Shown in pieces: positions 28,829-41,282 of a DNA stretch of 64,000 bases (positions are counted from its first letter, which is position 1; each line of letters begins with the position of its first letter). Below the pieces are notes generated by a model. It saw only the letters and a program-made list of their open reading frames with translations. It was not told where the DNA came from and ran no database searches. The position numbers were made by a program, and so were the translations under genes. The DNA lies in the NCBI GenBank assembly GCA_019056595.1, contig CP036163.1, positions 2,728,001-2,792,000 on the forward strand. The letters run 5' to 3'. The stretch comes from Pectobacterium atrosepticum (GTDB lineage Bacteria; Pseudomonadota; Gammaproteobacteria; Enterobacterales; Enterobacteriaceae).

Positions 28829-28857
28829 AAAAAAGCCAGCTCCGTAGGGAGCTGGCT
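28829..28857 (-). terminator. Terminator of the dnaA-dnaN-recF-gyrB operon
   Basis: AGCCAGCTCC at 28834-28843 pairs with GGAGCTGGCT at 28848-28857 around GTAG. On the minus strand TTTTTTATGG follows. It lies 28 bases after gyrB and also faces the end of the MFS gene. Confidence 0.9.
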
Positions 28858-28884
28858 CAGATAACGATAACAACGTAGACCGAA

Positions 28885-31320
<2,436 letters not shown>

Positions 31321-32406
31321 TTAGTCCTGTGATTGAACCGTTATTTTACCCTGTTCCACGCGGAACATCTTGCCCTTTTCACCAATCATGTCCTCTATCT
31401 GCTCAGCGCTAACCGCACTGACAAAAACCTGTGCATGAGTGGCTTTTAACCGTTCAGCCAGCAAACGGCGGCGGGTACTATCCAGTTCGGAAGCAAAATC
31501 ATCGATCAGATACAGACAGCGCAGTCCGTTCTGACGGGTGAGAAATTCACCTTGAGCCAGCCTCAGCGCACACATCAGCAGCTTGAGCTGGCCACGGGAC
31601 AGCATATCCTCGACCGCCACGCCGCTGGCGCGGATGCGGAAGTCGGCTTTATGCGGCCCCAGCGCCGTATAACCTAACATACGGTCACGTTCGAACTGCC
31701 GTTCCAGCAGTTCTGCATACTCGCTTTCTTTATCCCAGCCGCGCTGGAAAGAGAAACTGAGAGAAAATTCAGGCAAAAATTGCGTACAGGTCGCGGCGAT
31801 ATCATTAGCAATCGCCGCGCTATATTGCGCACGCCACTCGCTGATACGTTCAGCCAGCGGCACCAGTTCCTGATCCCAGGCTCTGAGCTGCCCGTAATGG
31901 CTCACCTGACGCAGCGCCGCATTACGCTGGCGCTGCAGGCGTTTCATATTGCTCCAGGCCGCAAAAAAGCCCGGTTCATTATGAAAACAACCCCAGTCGA
32001 GAAAGGCACGACGGTATTTCGGTCCGCCGTTGAGCAGGGTAAATCCTTCAGGGGTGATCAGCTGTATCGGCAGCAGTTGCGCCAGTTCGGCAACTTTATG
32101 GCCGTCACTGCCATCAATCCGCACCTTGCTGTCGCCCTGACGGTTTTTGCTTAACCCGACGGCGCGTTCGGTTTCCGTGCCGTCAATCCGACCATGCAAC
32201 ACAAATTCAGGCTGATCGTGACGAATTACGCGCCCAGCCTGGATGCTACGAAACGCCCGCCCGTGCCCTAGCGTATAAATCGCTTCCAGCACGCTGGTTT
32301 TACCGCTGCCGTTGGCGCCGACCAAAAAATTAAAGCCGGGAACCAGCGCCAGATCGGCCGCTTCGATATTACGGAAATCTTTAATGAGAAGACGAGTGAG
32401 GGCCAT
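31321..32406 (-). CDS. recF: DNA replication and repair protein RecF
   Basis: SMC-like ATPase of 361 residues that helps load RecA at gaps. Walker A GANGSGKT is at 30-37, and the C-terminal signature and Walker B region ([31 protein letters not shown]) are present. It has a weak ribosome site, as is common for recF, which is expressed at a low level from within the dnaA operon. Its order between dnaN and gyrB is standard. Confidence 0.97.
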   Translation of the reverse strand: MALTRLLIKDFRNIEAADLALVPGFNFLVGANGSGKTSVLEAIYTLGHGRAFRSIQAGRVIRHDQPEFVLHGRIDGTETERAVGLSKNRQGDSKVRIDGSDGHKVAELAQLLPIQLITPEGFTLLNGGPKYRRAFLDWGCFHNEPGFFAAWSNMKRLQRQRNAALRQVSHYGQLRAWDQELVPLAERISEWRAQYSAAIANDIAATCTQFLPEFSLSFSFQRGWDKESEYAELLERQFERDRMLGYTALGPHKADFRIRASGVAVEDMLSRGQLKLLMCALRLAQGEFLTRQNGLRCLYLIDDFASELDSTRRRLLAERLKATHAQVFVSAVSAEQIEDMIGEKGKMFRVEQGKITVQSQD

Positions 32407-32455
32407 GTTGCAGGTATCTTAATGATGAAAGGGCAAGTAAACTTGCCCAATAATT

Positions 32456-33556
32456 CTACAACCGCATTGGCATAACGACATAGGCCGCTGCTCGGCTGGC
32501 GCTATCTTCGATCTGCACGCTAGAAACGGAGTCGGTCAGCAGTAAACGCACACCTTCGCACTTCAGCGCGTTCAGCACATCCAATACGTAGCTGACGTTA
32601 AAGCCGATTTCCATCTCGGTGCCGTCATACTGCACATCCAGAATCTCTTCCGCTTCTTCCTGCTCTGGGTTGTTAGCCGTAATTTTGAGCTGATTCTGAA
32701 TCAGATGCAGACGCACACCGCGGAATTTTTCATTCGACAAAATCGCCGCACGGGAGAAAGCCTGCTTAAGCAAATCACAGCTGGCCTCCAGCGTTTTATC
32801 CGGGTTCTTCGGCAATACGCGGCGATAATCAGGGAAACGACCGTCTACCAGCTTCGACGTGAAGATAAAGTCGCCGACATGCGCGCGAATATTGTTGCTG
32901 CCGATTTGCAGCTGTAGCGGCGTATCGCCACCATCCAGCAGACGCACCAGTTCCATGACGCCTTTACGCGGCACGATCACCGAATGTGATGGTAAAGATT
33001 GCCCAATCGGCATCGAACAGACAGCCAGACGGTGACCATCGGTCGCGACCGTGCGCAGATCTTCACCTTCGGTTTCAAACAGCATACCGTTGAGGTAGTA
33101 ACGAACGTCCTGATGCGCCATCGAAAACTGCGTCGCTTCGATCAAACGCTTCATCGTCGCCTGCGGCAGAGAAAATTCAACGTCGCTCTGCCAGTCGTCG
33201 AGGTTCGGGAAATCCGCCGCGGGTAACGTGGACAGCGAAAAACGGCTGCGGCCAGAGCGCACCAGCATACGATCGCCATCCAACATGATAGTGATCTCTG
33301 CGCCTTCCGGCAGACCCCGGCAAATATCAAACAATTTACGGGCAGGAACGGTGGTGGCACCAGGCTCATGCGGCTGCGTCAGCGCCACTTTTGCCACCAT
33401 CTCCATTTCCAGATCGGTACCGGTCAGCGACAATGCGCCTTCCGTTACCTGAATCAGCAGGTTGCCCAGAATCGGTAAAGTCGGTCGGCCACCCAGCGGG
33501 CTGCTGACCTGTTGTAATGGCTTTAACAGACGTTCGCGTTCAACAATAAATTTCAT
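32456..33556 (-). CDS. dnaN: DNA polymerase III beta sliding clamp
   Basis: Ring-forming clamp of 366 residues, exactly the usual length, made of three repeats of the same fold. It opens with MKFIVERERLLKPLQQVSSPL and ends YVVMPMRL, which forms part of the peptide-binding pocket. It starts 4 bases after the dnaA stop and is co-transcribed with it; recF follows after 49 bases. Confidence 0.98.
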   Translation of the reverse strand: MKFIVERERLLKPLQQVSSPLGGRPTLPILGNLLIQVTEGALSLTGTDLEMEMVAKVALTQPHEPGATTVPARKLFDICRGLPEGAEITIMLDGDRMLVRSGRSRFSLSTLPAADFPNLDDWQSDVEFSLPQATMKRLIEATQFSMAHQDVRYYLNGMLFETEGEDLRTVATDGHRLAVCSMPIGQSLPSHSVIVPRKGVMELVRLLDGGDTPLQLQIGSNNIRAHVGDFIFTSKLVDGRFPDYRRVLPKNPDKTLEASCDLLKQAFSRAAILSNEKFRGVRLHLIQNQLKITANNPEQEEAEEILDVQYDGTEMEIGFNVSYVLDVLNALKCEGVRLLLTDSVSSVQIEDSASRAAAYVVMPMRL

Positions 33557-33560
33557 AATG

Positions 33561-34958
33561 TTATGACGATAGTGTTCTGATTAAATTGGAAAAATCTTCT
33601 TTGATGTCGTGGCTTTCTTCACGCAACTGCTCAATCTTGCGGCAGGCATGCAACACCGTCGTATGATCACGCCCGCCAAAGGCATCGCCAATTTCCGGCA
33701 GGCTGTGATTCGTCAGTTCTTTCGCCAACGCCATCGCCATCTGGCGCGGACGCGCCACCGAGCGGGAACGTCGTTTAGACAGCAGGTCGGCTATCTTGAT
33801 TTTATAGTATTCCGCCACGGTCTTTTGAATATTGTCGATAGTAACCAGCTTTTCCTGCAACGCCAGCAGATCGCGCAGCGCCTCACGCACAAAATCAATG
33901 GTGATCGAACGGCCGGTAAAATTGGCGTTAGCAATAACGCGGTTCAATGCACCTTCCAACTCACGCACGTTAGAACGCAGGCGTTTAGCAATAAAGAATG
34001 CGACTTCACCAGGCAAGCGAATGTCATTTTCATCTGCCTTTTTCATCAGAATCGCCACGCGGGTTTCCAGCTCAGGCGGTTCAATCGCGACCGTTAACCC
34101 CCAACCAAAGCGGGATTTTAGACGATCTTCCACACCATTGATCTCTTTCGGGTAGCGGTCAGAAGTCAGAATGATTTGCTGGTTGCCTTCCAGCAGTGCA
34201 TTAAAGGTATGAAAGAACTCTTCCTGCGAACGCTCTTTATTAGCGAAGAATTGAATATCATCGATCAGCAGTGCGTCAACAGAACGGTAGTAGCGTTTGA
34301 ACTCTTCAATCGCATTGTTCTGCAACGCCTTCACCATATCCTGCACGAAACGCTCGGAGTGCATGTAGACCACCTTCGCGTTGGGTTTACGGGCGATAAT
34401 ACCATTCCCCACTGCATGCAACAGGTGCGTTTTACCCAAGCCAGTGCCGCCATAGAGAAACAGCGGGTTATACGCGCCGCCTGGGTTGTCAGCCACCTGA
34501 CGTGCCGCTGCCCGTGCTAACTGGTTCGATTTACCCTCAACGAAGTTATCAAACGTATGTTTCGGGTTCACATTGGAACGGTAGGTATGCTCTGCCTGTA
34601 CAGGCGAGTTATCCCAGCTTGGGCGTACCGGTGCCATGCGTACTGGCTGTTGCCGTGCAACGCTGACAGGGTTGTGGTGCGACTGCGCTGGCTGGCTTAT
34701 GGTTTGAACCAGCGGTTTACTCCCCACTTCAAAACGCAGTAAGGGGGCATCCATCCCGCAAAAATCATTCAGCAGGACATTGATATTATTTAAGTATTTA
34801 TCACGAACCCAATCCAGCACAAAGCGATTGGGGGCGTAGAGCGCCAGAGTGTTATCACTCAGTTCCGCCTGCAACGGGCGTATCCACATACTGAATTCTG
34901 TGGCAGGTAACTCATCCTGCAAACGGGCAAGACACTGCTGCCAAAGCGAAAGTGACAC
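33561..34958 (-). CDS. dnaA: Chromosomal replication initiator DnaA
   Basis: AAA+ initiator of 465 residues. Domain I occupies about residues 1-80, a variable linker follows, Walker A GGTGLGKT is at 170-177, Walker B is LLIDDIQ, and the DNA-binding motif [15 protein letters not shown] lies near the end. I chose the GTG start at 34958: it has GGAG 6 bases upstream and matches the E. coli start, while the frame open to 34988 has no site. The promoter region to its right has a DnaA box and many GATC sites, pointing to autoregulation and sequestration. Confidence 0.97.
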   Translation of the reverse strand: MSLSLWQQCLARLQDELPATEFSMWIRPLQAELSDNTLALYAPNRFVLDWVRDKYLNNINVLLNDFCGMDAPLLRFEVGSKPLVQTISQPAQSHHNPVSVARQQPVRMAPVRPSWDNSPVQAEHTYRSNVNPKHTFDNFVEGKSNQLARAAARQVADNPGGAYNPLFLYGGTGLGKTHLLHAVGNGIIARKPNAKVVYMHSERFVQDMVKALQNNAIEEFKRYYRSVDALLIDDIQFFANKERSQEEFFHTFNALLEGNQQIILTSDRYPKEINGVEDRLKSRFGWGLTVAIEPPELETRVAILMKKADENDIRLPGEVAFFIAKRLRSNVRELEGALNRVIANANFTGRSITIDFVREALRDLLALQEKLVTIDNIQKTVAEYYKIKIADLLSKRRSRSVARPRQMAMALAKELTNHSLPEIGDAFGGRDHTTVLHACRKIEQLREESHDIKEDFSNLIRTLSS

Positions 34959-35110
34959 GGCGGACTCCACTCGAACAAGAACGATCAAAAAGAAAAGAAT
35001 AAGACGTTATTTATGTGACTCATGATTTTTTGGCGCCTGCGTCATCCACGATTGTTTCATTCACAATTCAGACAGCAGACACACCACGTAGCGTGGCGGT
35101 TTACCCCGAC

Positions 35111-35362
35111 GATCCCAGCAAAAGGATCGCTAACGGGACCGCAGATCATAACCTAATCCGCCAAAGAGATCTTCCCCTTCTGCACAGTTTCGATCCTTTT
35201 TATCCACAGGCTATTCTTATCGTGACTCCCCGCAACACGGCAGATAGGCGGCTAGCGCACATTTCACCCACCCTATATGGAGCGCATCCAAGCATACCTT
35301 CAGAGACACGATCGTTACGGTGACATCGATCATGATCTTGCAGGGCAGATCGTTGAAGGATC
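35111..35362. promoter_or_regulatory. GATC-dense dnaA control region
   Basis: Ten GATC sites lie in 252 bases (35111, 35125, 35144, 35168, 35192, 35310, 35328, 35334, 35348, 35359), about ten times the chance rate. Dam-site clusters at dnaA promoters are targets for SeqA sequestration in E. coli. The whole gap 34959-35631 is a divergent control region for dnaA and rpmH and contains no gene I can support. Confidence 0.6.
35200..35208 (+). promoter_or_regulatory. Consensus DnaA box
   Basis: TTATCCACA is the highest-affinity DnaA-box sequence. It stands 242 bases upstream of the dnaA GTG, as expected for autorepression. Confidence 0.8.
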
Positions 35363-35483
35363 CTTGCGCTTTGCAATAGAGTCCGTATAATTCCCTGCCC
35401 GCGCGTCTACGCCTTTTCTGTGCTCTGGCAGGCAGGAATTCCAAAAATAATGGGAATGGCTGGCGTGTTAAGTGTGATGTTAA

Positions 35484-35512
35484 TTGACTCAGGACTGTAC
35501 AATTATTACAAT
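35484..35512 (+). promoter_or_regulatory. Promoter of rpmH
   Basis: TTGACT at 35484-35489 and TACAAT at 35507-35512 are 17 bases apart, a near-consensus sigma-70 promoter about 120 bases before rpmH. A second candidate (TTGCGC at 35364, TATAAT at 35386) lies further upstream. Confidence 0.75.
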
Positions 35513-35619
35513 CCTGCCTCTTTCCGTCATATAGCTGTGATATGCGATTGAGGCGTCGGTCATCTTCACGCCGAACAGCCAAACGCGTTTACTGTAAAGT
35601 TATAATTATCCAAGTTTAG

Positions 35620-35772
<153 letters not shown>

Positions 35773-35790
35773 TAAAAGCTAACCCACCGC

Positions 35791-36150
35791 GTGGTTAAGC
35801 TAGCATTTCCCAGGGAGTTACGTTTGTTAACTCCCAGTCATTTCACTTTCGTCTTCCAGCAACCACAACGTGCCGGCACGCCGCAAATCACCATTCTCGG
35901 CCGCATGAACTCGCTGGGGCATCCCCGCATCGGTCTTACCGTCGCCAAAAAGCATGTAAAACGTGCTCATGAACGCAATCGGATTAAACGCCTGACGCGC
36001 GAAAGCTTTCGCCTACACCAACATTCATTGCCTTCGATGGATTTTGTGGTGCTGGTGAAAAAAGGGGTGTCTGAACTGGATAACCGTACTCTGACGGAAG
36101 CATTGGAAAAACTATGGCGTCGGCACTGTCGTTTGGCTCCCGACTGCTGA
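35791..36150 (+). CDS. rnpA: Ribonuclease P protein component
   Basis: The 119-residue basic protein partner of the RNase P RNA in tRNA 5' processing. The RNR-type motif [15 protein letters not shown] is present. The start is GTG at 35791, as in E. coli. Its 3' end overlaps yidD by 37 bases, the usual arrangement. Confidence 0.97.
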   Translation: MVKLAFPRELRLLTPSHFTFVFQQPQRAGTPQITILGRMNSLGHPRIGLTVAKKHVKRAHERNRIKRLTRESFRLHQHSLPSMDFVVLVKKGVSELDNRTLTEALEKLWRRHCRLAPDC

Positions 36151-36371
36151 TCGGGTTGATACGCGGTTATCAACTCGTTATCAGCCCGTTACTCGGACCA
36201 CATTGCCGGTTCCGGCCAACGTGTTCGCAATACGGTATTGAAGCAATACGCAGGTTCGGCATGATAAAAGGCTGTTGGTTGACGCTTAAACGCGTATTAA
36301 AATGCCATCCTTTGAACCCTGGTGGTGATGATCCCGTACCGCCAAAAACCGACAATAACAGAGAACATTAA
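36114..36371 (+). CDS. yidD: Membrane protein insertion efficiency factor YidD
   Basis: An 85-residue protein that aids YidC-dependent insertion at the inner membrane. It has the conserved amphipathic N-terminus and the cysteine motif [16 protein letters not shown], with [14 protein letters not shown] near the end. It begins inside rnpA, and yidC starts 2 bases after its stop. Confidence 0.96.
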   Translation: MASALSFGSRLLIGLIRGYQLVISPLLGPHCRFRPTCSQYGIEAIRRFGMIKGCWLTLKRVLKCHPLNPGGDDPVPPKTDNNREH

Positions 36372-36373
36372 CG

Positions 36374-38008
36374 ATGGATTCGCAACGCAATCTTCTTCTC
36401 ATCGCTCTGCTATTCGTAACCTTTATGCTTTGGCAGGCTTGGGAAACGGATAAAAATCCGCCAGCAACCACGCAGACCATACAGCAGGCGACGAACGCAG
36501 TGACCGGTGATGCTACCAACCAGGGCGTACCGGCCAGCGGCCAAGGCAAACTGATCACGGTGAAAACCGATGTTCTGTCGCTGACAATCAACACGCGTGG
36601 CGGCGATGTCGAGCAAGCACACCTGCTGGCTTACCCGGATATATTGGGTTCAGATAAACCTTTCCATCTGCTGGAAACCACATCAGCGTTTGTTTATCAG
36701 GCTCAGAGCGGTTTGACTGGCAAAAACGGCCCAGACAACCCGGCTAACGGCTCACGTCCGCTGTTTGTTACCACACAAGATAGTTTCGAATTGGCTGATG
36801 GTCAGAGCGAACTGCGCATTCCGATGACGTACACCGCTGCGGACGGCGTGACCTATACCAAAACGTTTGTTCTGAAACGTGGCGACTATGCACTGAATGT
36901 TGACTACAGCGTCAACAACACCAGCGCTCAGCCTCTGGAACTCACGCTGTTCGGCCAGTTAAAACAGTCTATCGACTTGCCTAAACACCGCGATACTGGC
37001 AGCAACAACTTTGCACTGCACACTTATCGTGGCGCGGCGTTCTCTTCCAGTGAAGACAAGTACAAAAAGTACAGCTTCAGCGATATGGACGAAGGCCTGA
37101 ACATCACCACTAACAGTGGCTGGGTGGCGATGCTGCAGCAATACTTCGCAACCGCGTGGATTCCGACTACGGCAGGCGCGAATACGTTCTATACCAGTAA
37201 GCTGGGTAACGGTCAGGCTGCGATTGGCTTCAAGGCTGCTCCCGTTATTATTGCCGCTGGCAGTCAGCAAAATCTGAACGCCACCCTGTGGGTCGGCCCA
37301 GAAATTCAGGACAAGATGGCTGCGGTTGCACCGCATCTGGATCTGACAGTAGATTACGGCTGGTTGTGGTTTATTTCTCAGCCGCTGTTTAAACTGCTGA
37401 AATTCCTGCACGGCTTTATCGGCAACTGGGGCTTCTCCATCATTGCCATTACCTTTATCGTACGCGGCGTGATGTATCCGCTGACGAAAGCGCAATACAC
37501 CTCTATGGCGAAAATGCGCTTACTGCAACCTAAATTGCAGGCGATGCGTGAGCGTATTGGTGATGACAAACAGCGCATGAGTCAGGAAATGATGGCGCTG
37601 TATAAGTCAGAGAAAGTGAACCCGCTGGGCGGTTGCTTACCGCTGGTGATTCAGATGCCAATCTTCCTGGCGCTGTATTACATGCTGATGGGTTCCGTAG
37701 AACTGCGTCATGCGCCGTTCGCTCTGTGGATTCATGACCTGTCCGCACAAGACCCGTACTACATTCTGCCGATTCTGATGGGCGTGACGATGTTCTTCAT
37801 CCAGAAGATGTCACCAACCACCGTGACCGACCCAATGCAGCAGAAGATCATGACTTACATGCCAGTCATCTTTACCGTCTTCTTCCTGTGGTTCCCGTCA
37901 GGTCTGGTTATGTACTACATCGTCAGCAACTTGGTTACCATTCTCCAGCAGCAATTGATCTATCGCGGTCTGGAAAAACGTGGCTTACATAGCCGCGAGA
38001 AAAAGTAA
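36374..38008 (+). CDS. yidC: Membrane protein insertase YidC
   Basis: A 544-residue insertase of Oxa1 type. It has an N-terminal membrane helix, a large periplasmic domain up to about residue 340, then the conserved core from [24 protein letters not shown], with five further hydrophobic segments and a basic tail. It inserts Sec-dependent and independent membrane proteins. It ends with a strong terminator. Confidence 0.97.
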   Translation: MDSQRNLLLIALLFVTFMLWQAWETDKNPPATTQTIQQATNAVTGDATNQGVPASGQGKLITVKTDVLSLTINTRGGDVEQAHLLAYPDILGSDKPFHLLETTSAFVYQAQSGLTGKNGPDNPANGSRPLFVTTQDSFELADGQSELRIPMTYTAADGVTYTKTFVLKRGDYALNVDYSVNNTSAQPLELTLFGQLKQSIDLPKHRDTGSNNFALHTYRGAAFSSSEDKYKKYSFSDMDEGLNITTNSGWVAMLQQYFATAWIPTTAGANTFYTSKLGNGQAAIGFKAAPVIIAAGSQQNLNATLWVGPEIQDKMAAVAPHLDLTVDYGWLWFISQPLFKLLKFLHGFIGNWGFSIIAITFIVRGVMYPLTKAQYTSMAKMRLLQPKLQAMRERIGDDKQRMSQEMMALYKSEKVNPLGGCLPLVIQMPIFLALYYMLMGSVELRHAPFALWIHDLSAQDPYYILPILMGVTMFFIQKMSPTTVTDPMQQKIMTYMPVIFTVFFLWFPSGLVMYYIVSNLVTILQQQLIYRGLEKRGLHSREKK

Positions 38009-38037
38009 TCCGGTTGATTGCTAACCGATAGAAAGAG

Positions 38038-38067
38038 TAAGGCGGTCATTGACCGCCTTATTTTTTT
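38038..38067 (+). terminator. Rho-independent terminator after yidC
   Basis: TAAGGCGGTC at 38038-38047 pairs with GACCGCCTTA at 38051-38060 (3-base loop), and seven T residues follow at 38061-38067. It separates yidC from mnmE. Confidence 0.93.
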
Positions 38068-38137
38068 ATAAGCTGTTTTATCCCCTAACGATACGTAAAA
38101 TAGCCTGACAGACAGGCATCAACGCAGAGAGAACATC

Positions 38138-39502
38138 ATGAGCAATACCGATACCATCGTCGCCCAAGCCACGCCACCGGGACGCGGAGGTGTGGGTATT
38201 TTACGTGTTTCAGGCCAGGCGGCTGCAGAGGTGGCACATGCTGTTCTGGGTAAGCTTCCCAAGCCTCGTCACGCCGATTATCTGCCGTTCCGTGATACTA
38301 ACGGTACCACGCTCGATCAGGGCATCGCCCTCTGGTTTCCAGGCCCGAACTCCTTTACCGGTGAAGACGTGCTGGAGCTTCAAGGTCACGGCGGTCCGGT
38401 TATTCTTGATTTGCTCCTGCAACGCATTCTGACGCTGCCCAATGTGCGCATTGCGCGTCCCGGTGAATTCTCTGAACGCGCCTTCCTAAACGACAAACTC
38501 GATCTCGCGCAGGCGGAGGCCATCGCCGATCTGATTGACGCCAGCTCGGAACAGGCTGCTCGCTCAGCGCTGAACTCTCTGCAAGGCGTATTTTCTACCC
38601 GTATAAATCAGTTAGTGGAAGCACTTACTCACCTGCGAATCTACGTCGAGGCTGCCATCGACTTCCCGGATGAAGAGATCGACTTTCTCTCCGATGGCAA
38701 AATTGAAGCACAGTTAAATGGCGTGATGGCCGATCTGGATGCCGTCAGAACCGAAGCGCATCAGGGTAGCTTGTTGCGTGAAGGGATGAAGGTCGTGATT
38801 GCGGGTCGTCCTAATGCGGGTAAATCTAGTTTACTCAATGCGTTAGCAGGTCGTGAAGCCGCCATTGTCACCGCTATCGCGGGAACCACGCGCGACGTAT
38901 TACGTGAACACATTCATATTGATGGCATGCCGCTGCATATCATCGACACCGCCGGACTGCGCGATGCTAGCGACGAAGTAGAGCGCATTGGTATTGAGCG
39001 TGCCTGGCAGGAAATCGAACAGGCCGATCGCGTGCTGTTCATGGTGGATGGCACCACGACGCAGGCGACCGAGCCTGAGCAGATCTGGCCCGAATTTATG
39101 GCACGCCTGCCAAAAACACTGCCGATTACCGTGGTACGTAACAAAGCTGACGTGACTGGCGAAACGCTTGGTATCGCAGATGTGAATACTCACTCACTTA
39201 TCCGTCTTTCCGCTCGTACGGGTGAAGGTGTGGACACGCTGCGCGATCACCTCAAGCAAAGCATGGGGTTTACCAGCAACACAGAAGGCGGTTTTCTGGC
39301 ACGACGCCGTCATCTGCAAGCACTGGAATTGGCAGCACAGCATCTGATTCAGGGTAAAGAGCAGTTGGTGAGCGCCTACGCAGGCGAACTGCTGGCGGAA
39401 GAACTGCGGCTGGCACAACAGTCCCTGAGTGAAATCACCGGCGAGTTCACCTCCGACGACCTGCTAGGCCGTATCTTTTCGAGTTTTTGTATTGGTAAGT
39501 GA
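38138..39502 (+). CDS. mnmE: tRNA modification GTPase MnmE
   Basis: A 454-residue GTPase that, with MnmG, makes the cmnm5 group on wobble uridines. The N-terminal folate-binding domain covers about residues 1-120. The G domain has GRPNAGKSS at 223-231, DTAGLR and NKAD. The C-terminal catalytic cysteine is in the final CIGK. The last 18 bases match the attachment site used by SGI1-type elements. Confidence 0.97.
   Translation: MSNTDTIVAQATPPGRGGVGILRVSGQAAAEVAHAVLGKLPKPRHADYLPFRDTNGTTLDQGIALWFPGPNSFTGEDVLELQGHGGPVILDLLLQRILTLPNVRIARPGEFSERAFLNDKLDLAQAEAIADLIDASSEQAARSALNSLQGVFSTRINQLVEALTHLRIYVEAAIDFPDEEIDFLSDGKIEAQLNGVMADLDAVRTEAHQGSLLREGMKVVIAGRPNAGKSSLLNALAGREAAIVTAIAGTTRDVLREHIHIDGMPLHIIDTAGLRDASDEVERIGIERAWQEIEQADRVLFMVDGTTTQATEPEQIWPEFMARLPKTLPITVVRNKADVTGETLGIADVNTHSLIRLSARTGEGVDTLRDHLKQSMGFTSNTEGGFLARRRHLQALELAAQHLIQGKEQLVSAYAGELLAEELRLAQQSLSEITGEFTSDDLLGRIFSSFCIGK
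39485..39502 (+). other. SGI1-type attachment site at the 3' end of mnmE
   Basis: The final 18 bases of mnmE (TTTTGTATTGGTAAGTGA) correspond to the site into which Salmonella genomic island 1 and its relatives integrate. No second copy and no integrase were found downstream in this window, so it is either empty or the element has decayed. Foreign-looking genes start right after it. Confidence 0.55.
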
Positions 39503-39570
39503 TCGATTAATTTAGCCTAATCCACTTACGCGTTACGTAACTGACTGAAACAGAAGAACGAGGCGATAAG

Positions 39571-40137
39571 ATGATTCAACTTCACGCCACACACAAGTTG
39601 TTCAAAAAGTTGCCACTGAATGACAGTGGTCAACTTGACGCGACTCCTCGCAGTCAGTGGCTCTTTATGCGGCCAACAATAGATATCAATCCACTGAGCA
39701 ACTGGCACGGAAATCTGATCACCTTACAGCGCCGAAATTGTGTGCTGCTGGTGCATGATGCAACACGTTTTCCACTGGTATTACCCGCGCTTATCAAGAA
39801 AAATTTCGCAGAGCTGAACAACCACTTTGTTGATGCATTCATAAATACGCTTCTCAAGTGTGGTGCGGATGAAATGCAGCTCAACGTCGCCCAAAATTAT
39901 TTGCGCCCGCTACAGGTTGATACTCAGTGTAGTCGCTCTGTACAGGGTACATTGAACCAGATGAAGGGAGATATTGAACACATAGTGCGGTTTGATAATC
40001 TCAACATTTCTGAATTAACAGGCTACTCTCTCGGTCAGCAGTTAGCTGACAGGCCTTGCTCAGTTAAAAATCGCGGATATCTTTGGCCCCAGAAAGAAAT
40101 GCTGGCGTTGCTATCGCAGTTAGCTGGTCATCTTTAG
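39571..40137 (+). CDS. DUF6933-like protein, function unknown
   Basis: A 188-residue soluble protein. The N-terminal 110 residues (MIQLHATHKLFKKL, SNWHGNLITLQRRNCVLLVHDATRFPLVLP) match the style of DUF6933, a small domain with no known activity. The C-terminal half is not recognised. GAGG lies 8 bases before the ATG. It follows the mnmE attachment site with no own terminator visible, and precedes the HNH endonuclease gene on the same strand. Function cannot be assigned. Confidence 0.7.
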   Translation: MIQLHATHKLFKKLPLNDSGQLDATPRSQWLFMRPTIDINPLSNWHGNLITLQRRNCVLLVHDATRFPLVLPALIKKNFAELNNHFVDAFINTLLKCGADEMQLNVAQNYLRPLQVDTQCSRSVQGTLNQMKGDIEHIVRFDNLNISELTGYSLGQQLADRPCSVKNRGYLWPQKEMLALLSQLAGHL

Positions 40138-40321
40138 CATATACTAAGTAATTAAATAAATGATAAAAACCATGACTTAACAAATAAGTTAAATATAAAT
40201 TACTTTTAATAAATTGAAAGTTATAATAAAAAAACCAAAACCACATTTAGCTAAAAACTCATAGGCACAGGTATGGGTAGAATATATACCATAGACAGGT
40301 TTATCATGGAGTAATAAAAGA

Positions 40322-41218
40322 ATGGAAGAAATACGGCGCAGTGAACTTGTAAAAAAAAGAATGAGTATCTATTTCAATAAAAACAAATCAGATGAGATTT
40401 TTTTCATTGAAGCGATGGAGTTCTTAAATGAAAACTTCAGTTGGAAAAAGACGAGTTTAGTTAGTCAAGGAAATAAACCAAGATTCAGAATGATGCAAAA
40501 TAATGGAATAAAAACAACCTTAATTCCATGCAGAAAAAAACTAGAAATACATGTACAAAAAAAAGAAATAAAAGGCATAAACAACCTTACTCACTTTGGT
40601 TTTAAAACAAAAACATACAAAAGCGCAACAGGTATTCCTTGTGATTACATGGTGCTTAATATAGATTCATTGGAAAAAATCCATAACCTAAAAAAAATAA
40701 AAACAAATGGAGTATTCTTACCAATTGGAAAAAAACATTCTAATAAAGAAAATACTTTCCCAACAGAAATTGAAAAAAAAGAATATTTGATTGATGTAAA
40801 CAGTTTAACCGACACAGAAAAAGAAGCAATAATTAAAATAAGAGTTGGACAAGGAAAATTCAGAGACAGCTTGATAAAAAAATGGGGGGAATGTCAATTA
40901 ACTGGATGCGCTCATCTGGCATTACTGAAAGCATCTCATATAAAGCCATGGAAAGATTCAGATAATATAGAGAGGCTGGATGTAAACAATGGCTTGCTGT
41001 TGACCCCACTGTATGATGAATTATTTGATAAAGGTTTTATCTCTTTTGATAAAGAAGGCGTAATGCAAGTCTCTGATGAGATAGAGCCACTTATGAAAAT
41101 CCTCACAGGAATGTCAATTTCAAAAAATATAACTATATCAAGAGAACAAGAAAAGTATATGAAGCACCACCGAAATAAAGTGTATAAAGGAAATAATAAA
41201 AAAGCCATTACGAATTAA
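40322..41218 (+). CDS. HNH endonuclease, AT-rich accessory gene
   Basis: A 298-residue protein. The C-terminal HNH_2-type domain (about residues 190-260) has CQLTG, LLKASHIKPW, NGLLLTPLYDELFDKGFISF. The N-terminal 150 residues are lysine-rich and unassigned. The gene is far more AT-rich than its neighbours, with long A tracts, which suggests recent transfer. GGAG lies 9 bases upstream. No methyltransferase gene accompanies it. It could be a modification-dependent restriction enzyme or a phage-defence nuclease, which is inference. Confidence 0.8.
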   Translation: MEEIRRSELVKKRMSIYFNKNKSDEIFFIEAMEFLNENFSWKKTSLVSQGNKPRFRMMQNNGIKTTLIPCRKKLEIHVQKKEIKGINNLTHFGFKTKTYKSATGIPCDYMVLNIDSLEKIHNLKKIKTNGVFLPIGKKHSNKENTFPTEIEKKEYLIDVNSLTDTEKEAIIKIRVGQGKFRDSLIKKWGECQLTGCAHLALLKASHIKPWKDSDNIERLDVNNGLLLTPLYDELFDKGFISFDKEGVMQVSDEIEPLMKILTGMSISKNITISREQEKYMKHHRNKVYKGNNKKAITN

Positions 41219-41246
41219 TTATTGTGTTTACACGTAAATACAATAA

Positions 41247-41274
41247 TTAGGCTCAGGGCCATACCTGAGCCTAA
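41247..41274. terminator. Bidirectional hairpin between HNH gene and qorB
   Basis: TTAGGCTCAGG at 41247-41257 pairs perfectly with CCTGAGCCTAA at 41264-41274 around a 6-base loop. It stands between two converging genes. T tracts are weak on both sides, but the stem is 11 bases. Confidence 0.7.
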
Positions 41275-41282
41275 CGTTAAAC

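Noticed and set aside
35217-35582. A 121-codon minus-strand frame in the dnaA-rpmH gap
   Set aside because: It runs across the rpmH promoter and Dam-site cluster, has no ribosome site and no recognisable domain.
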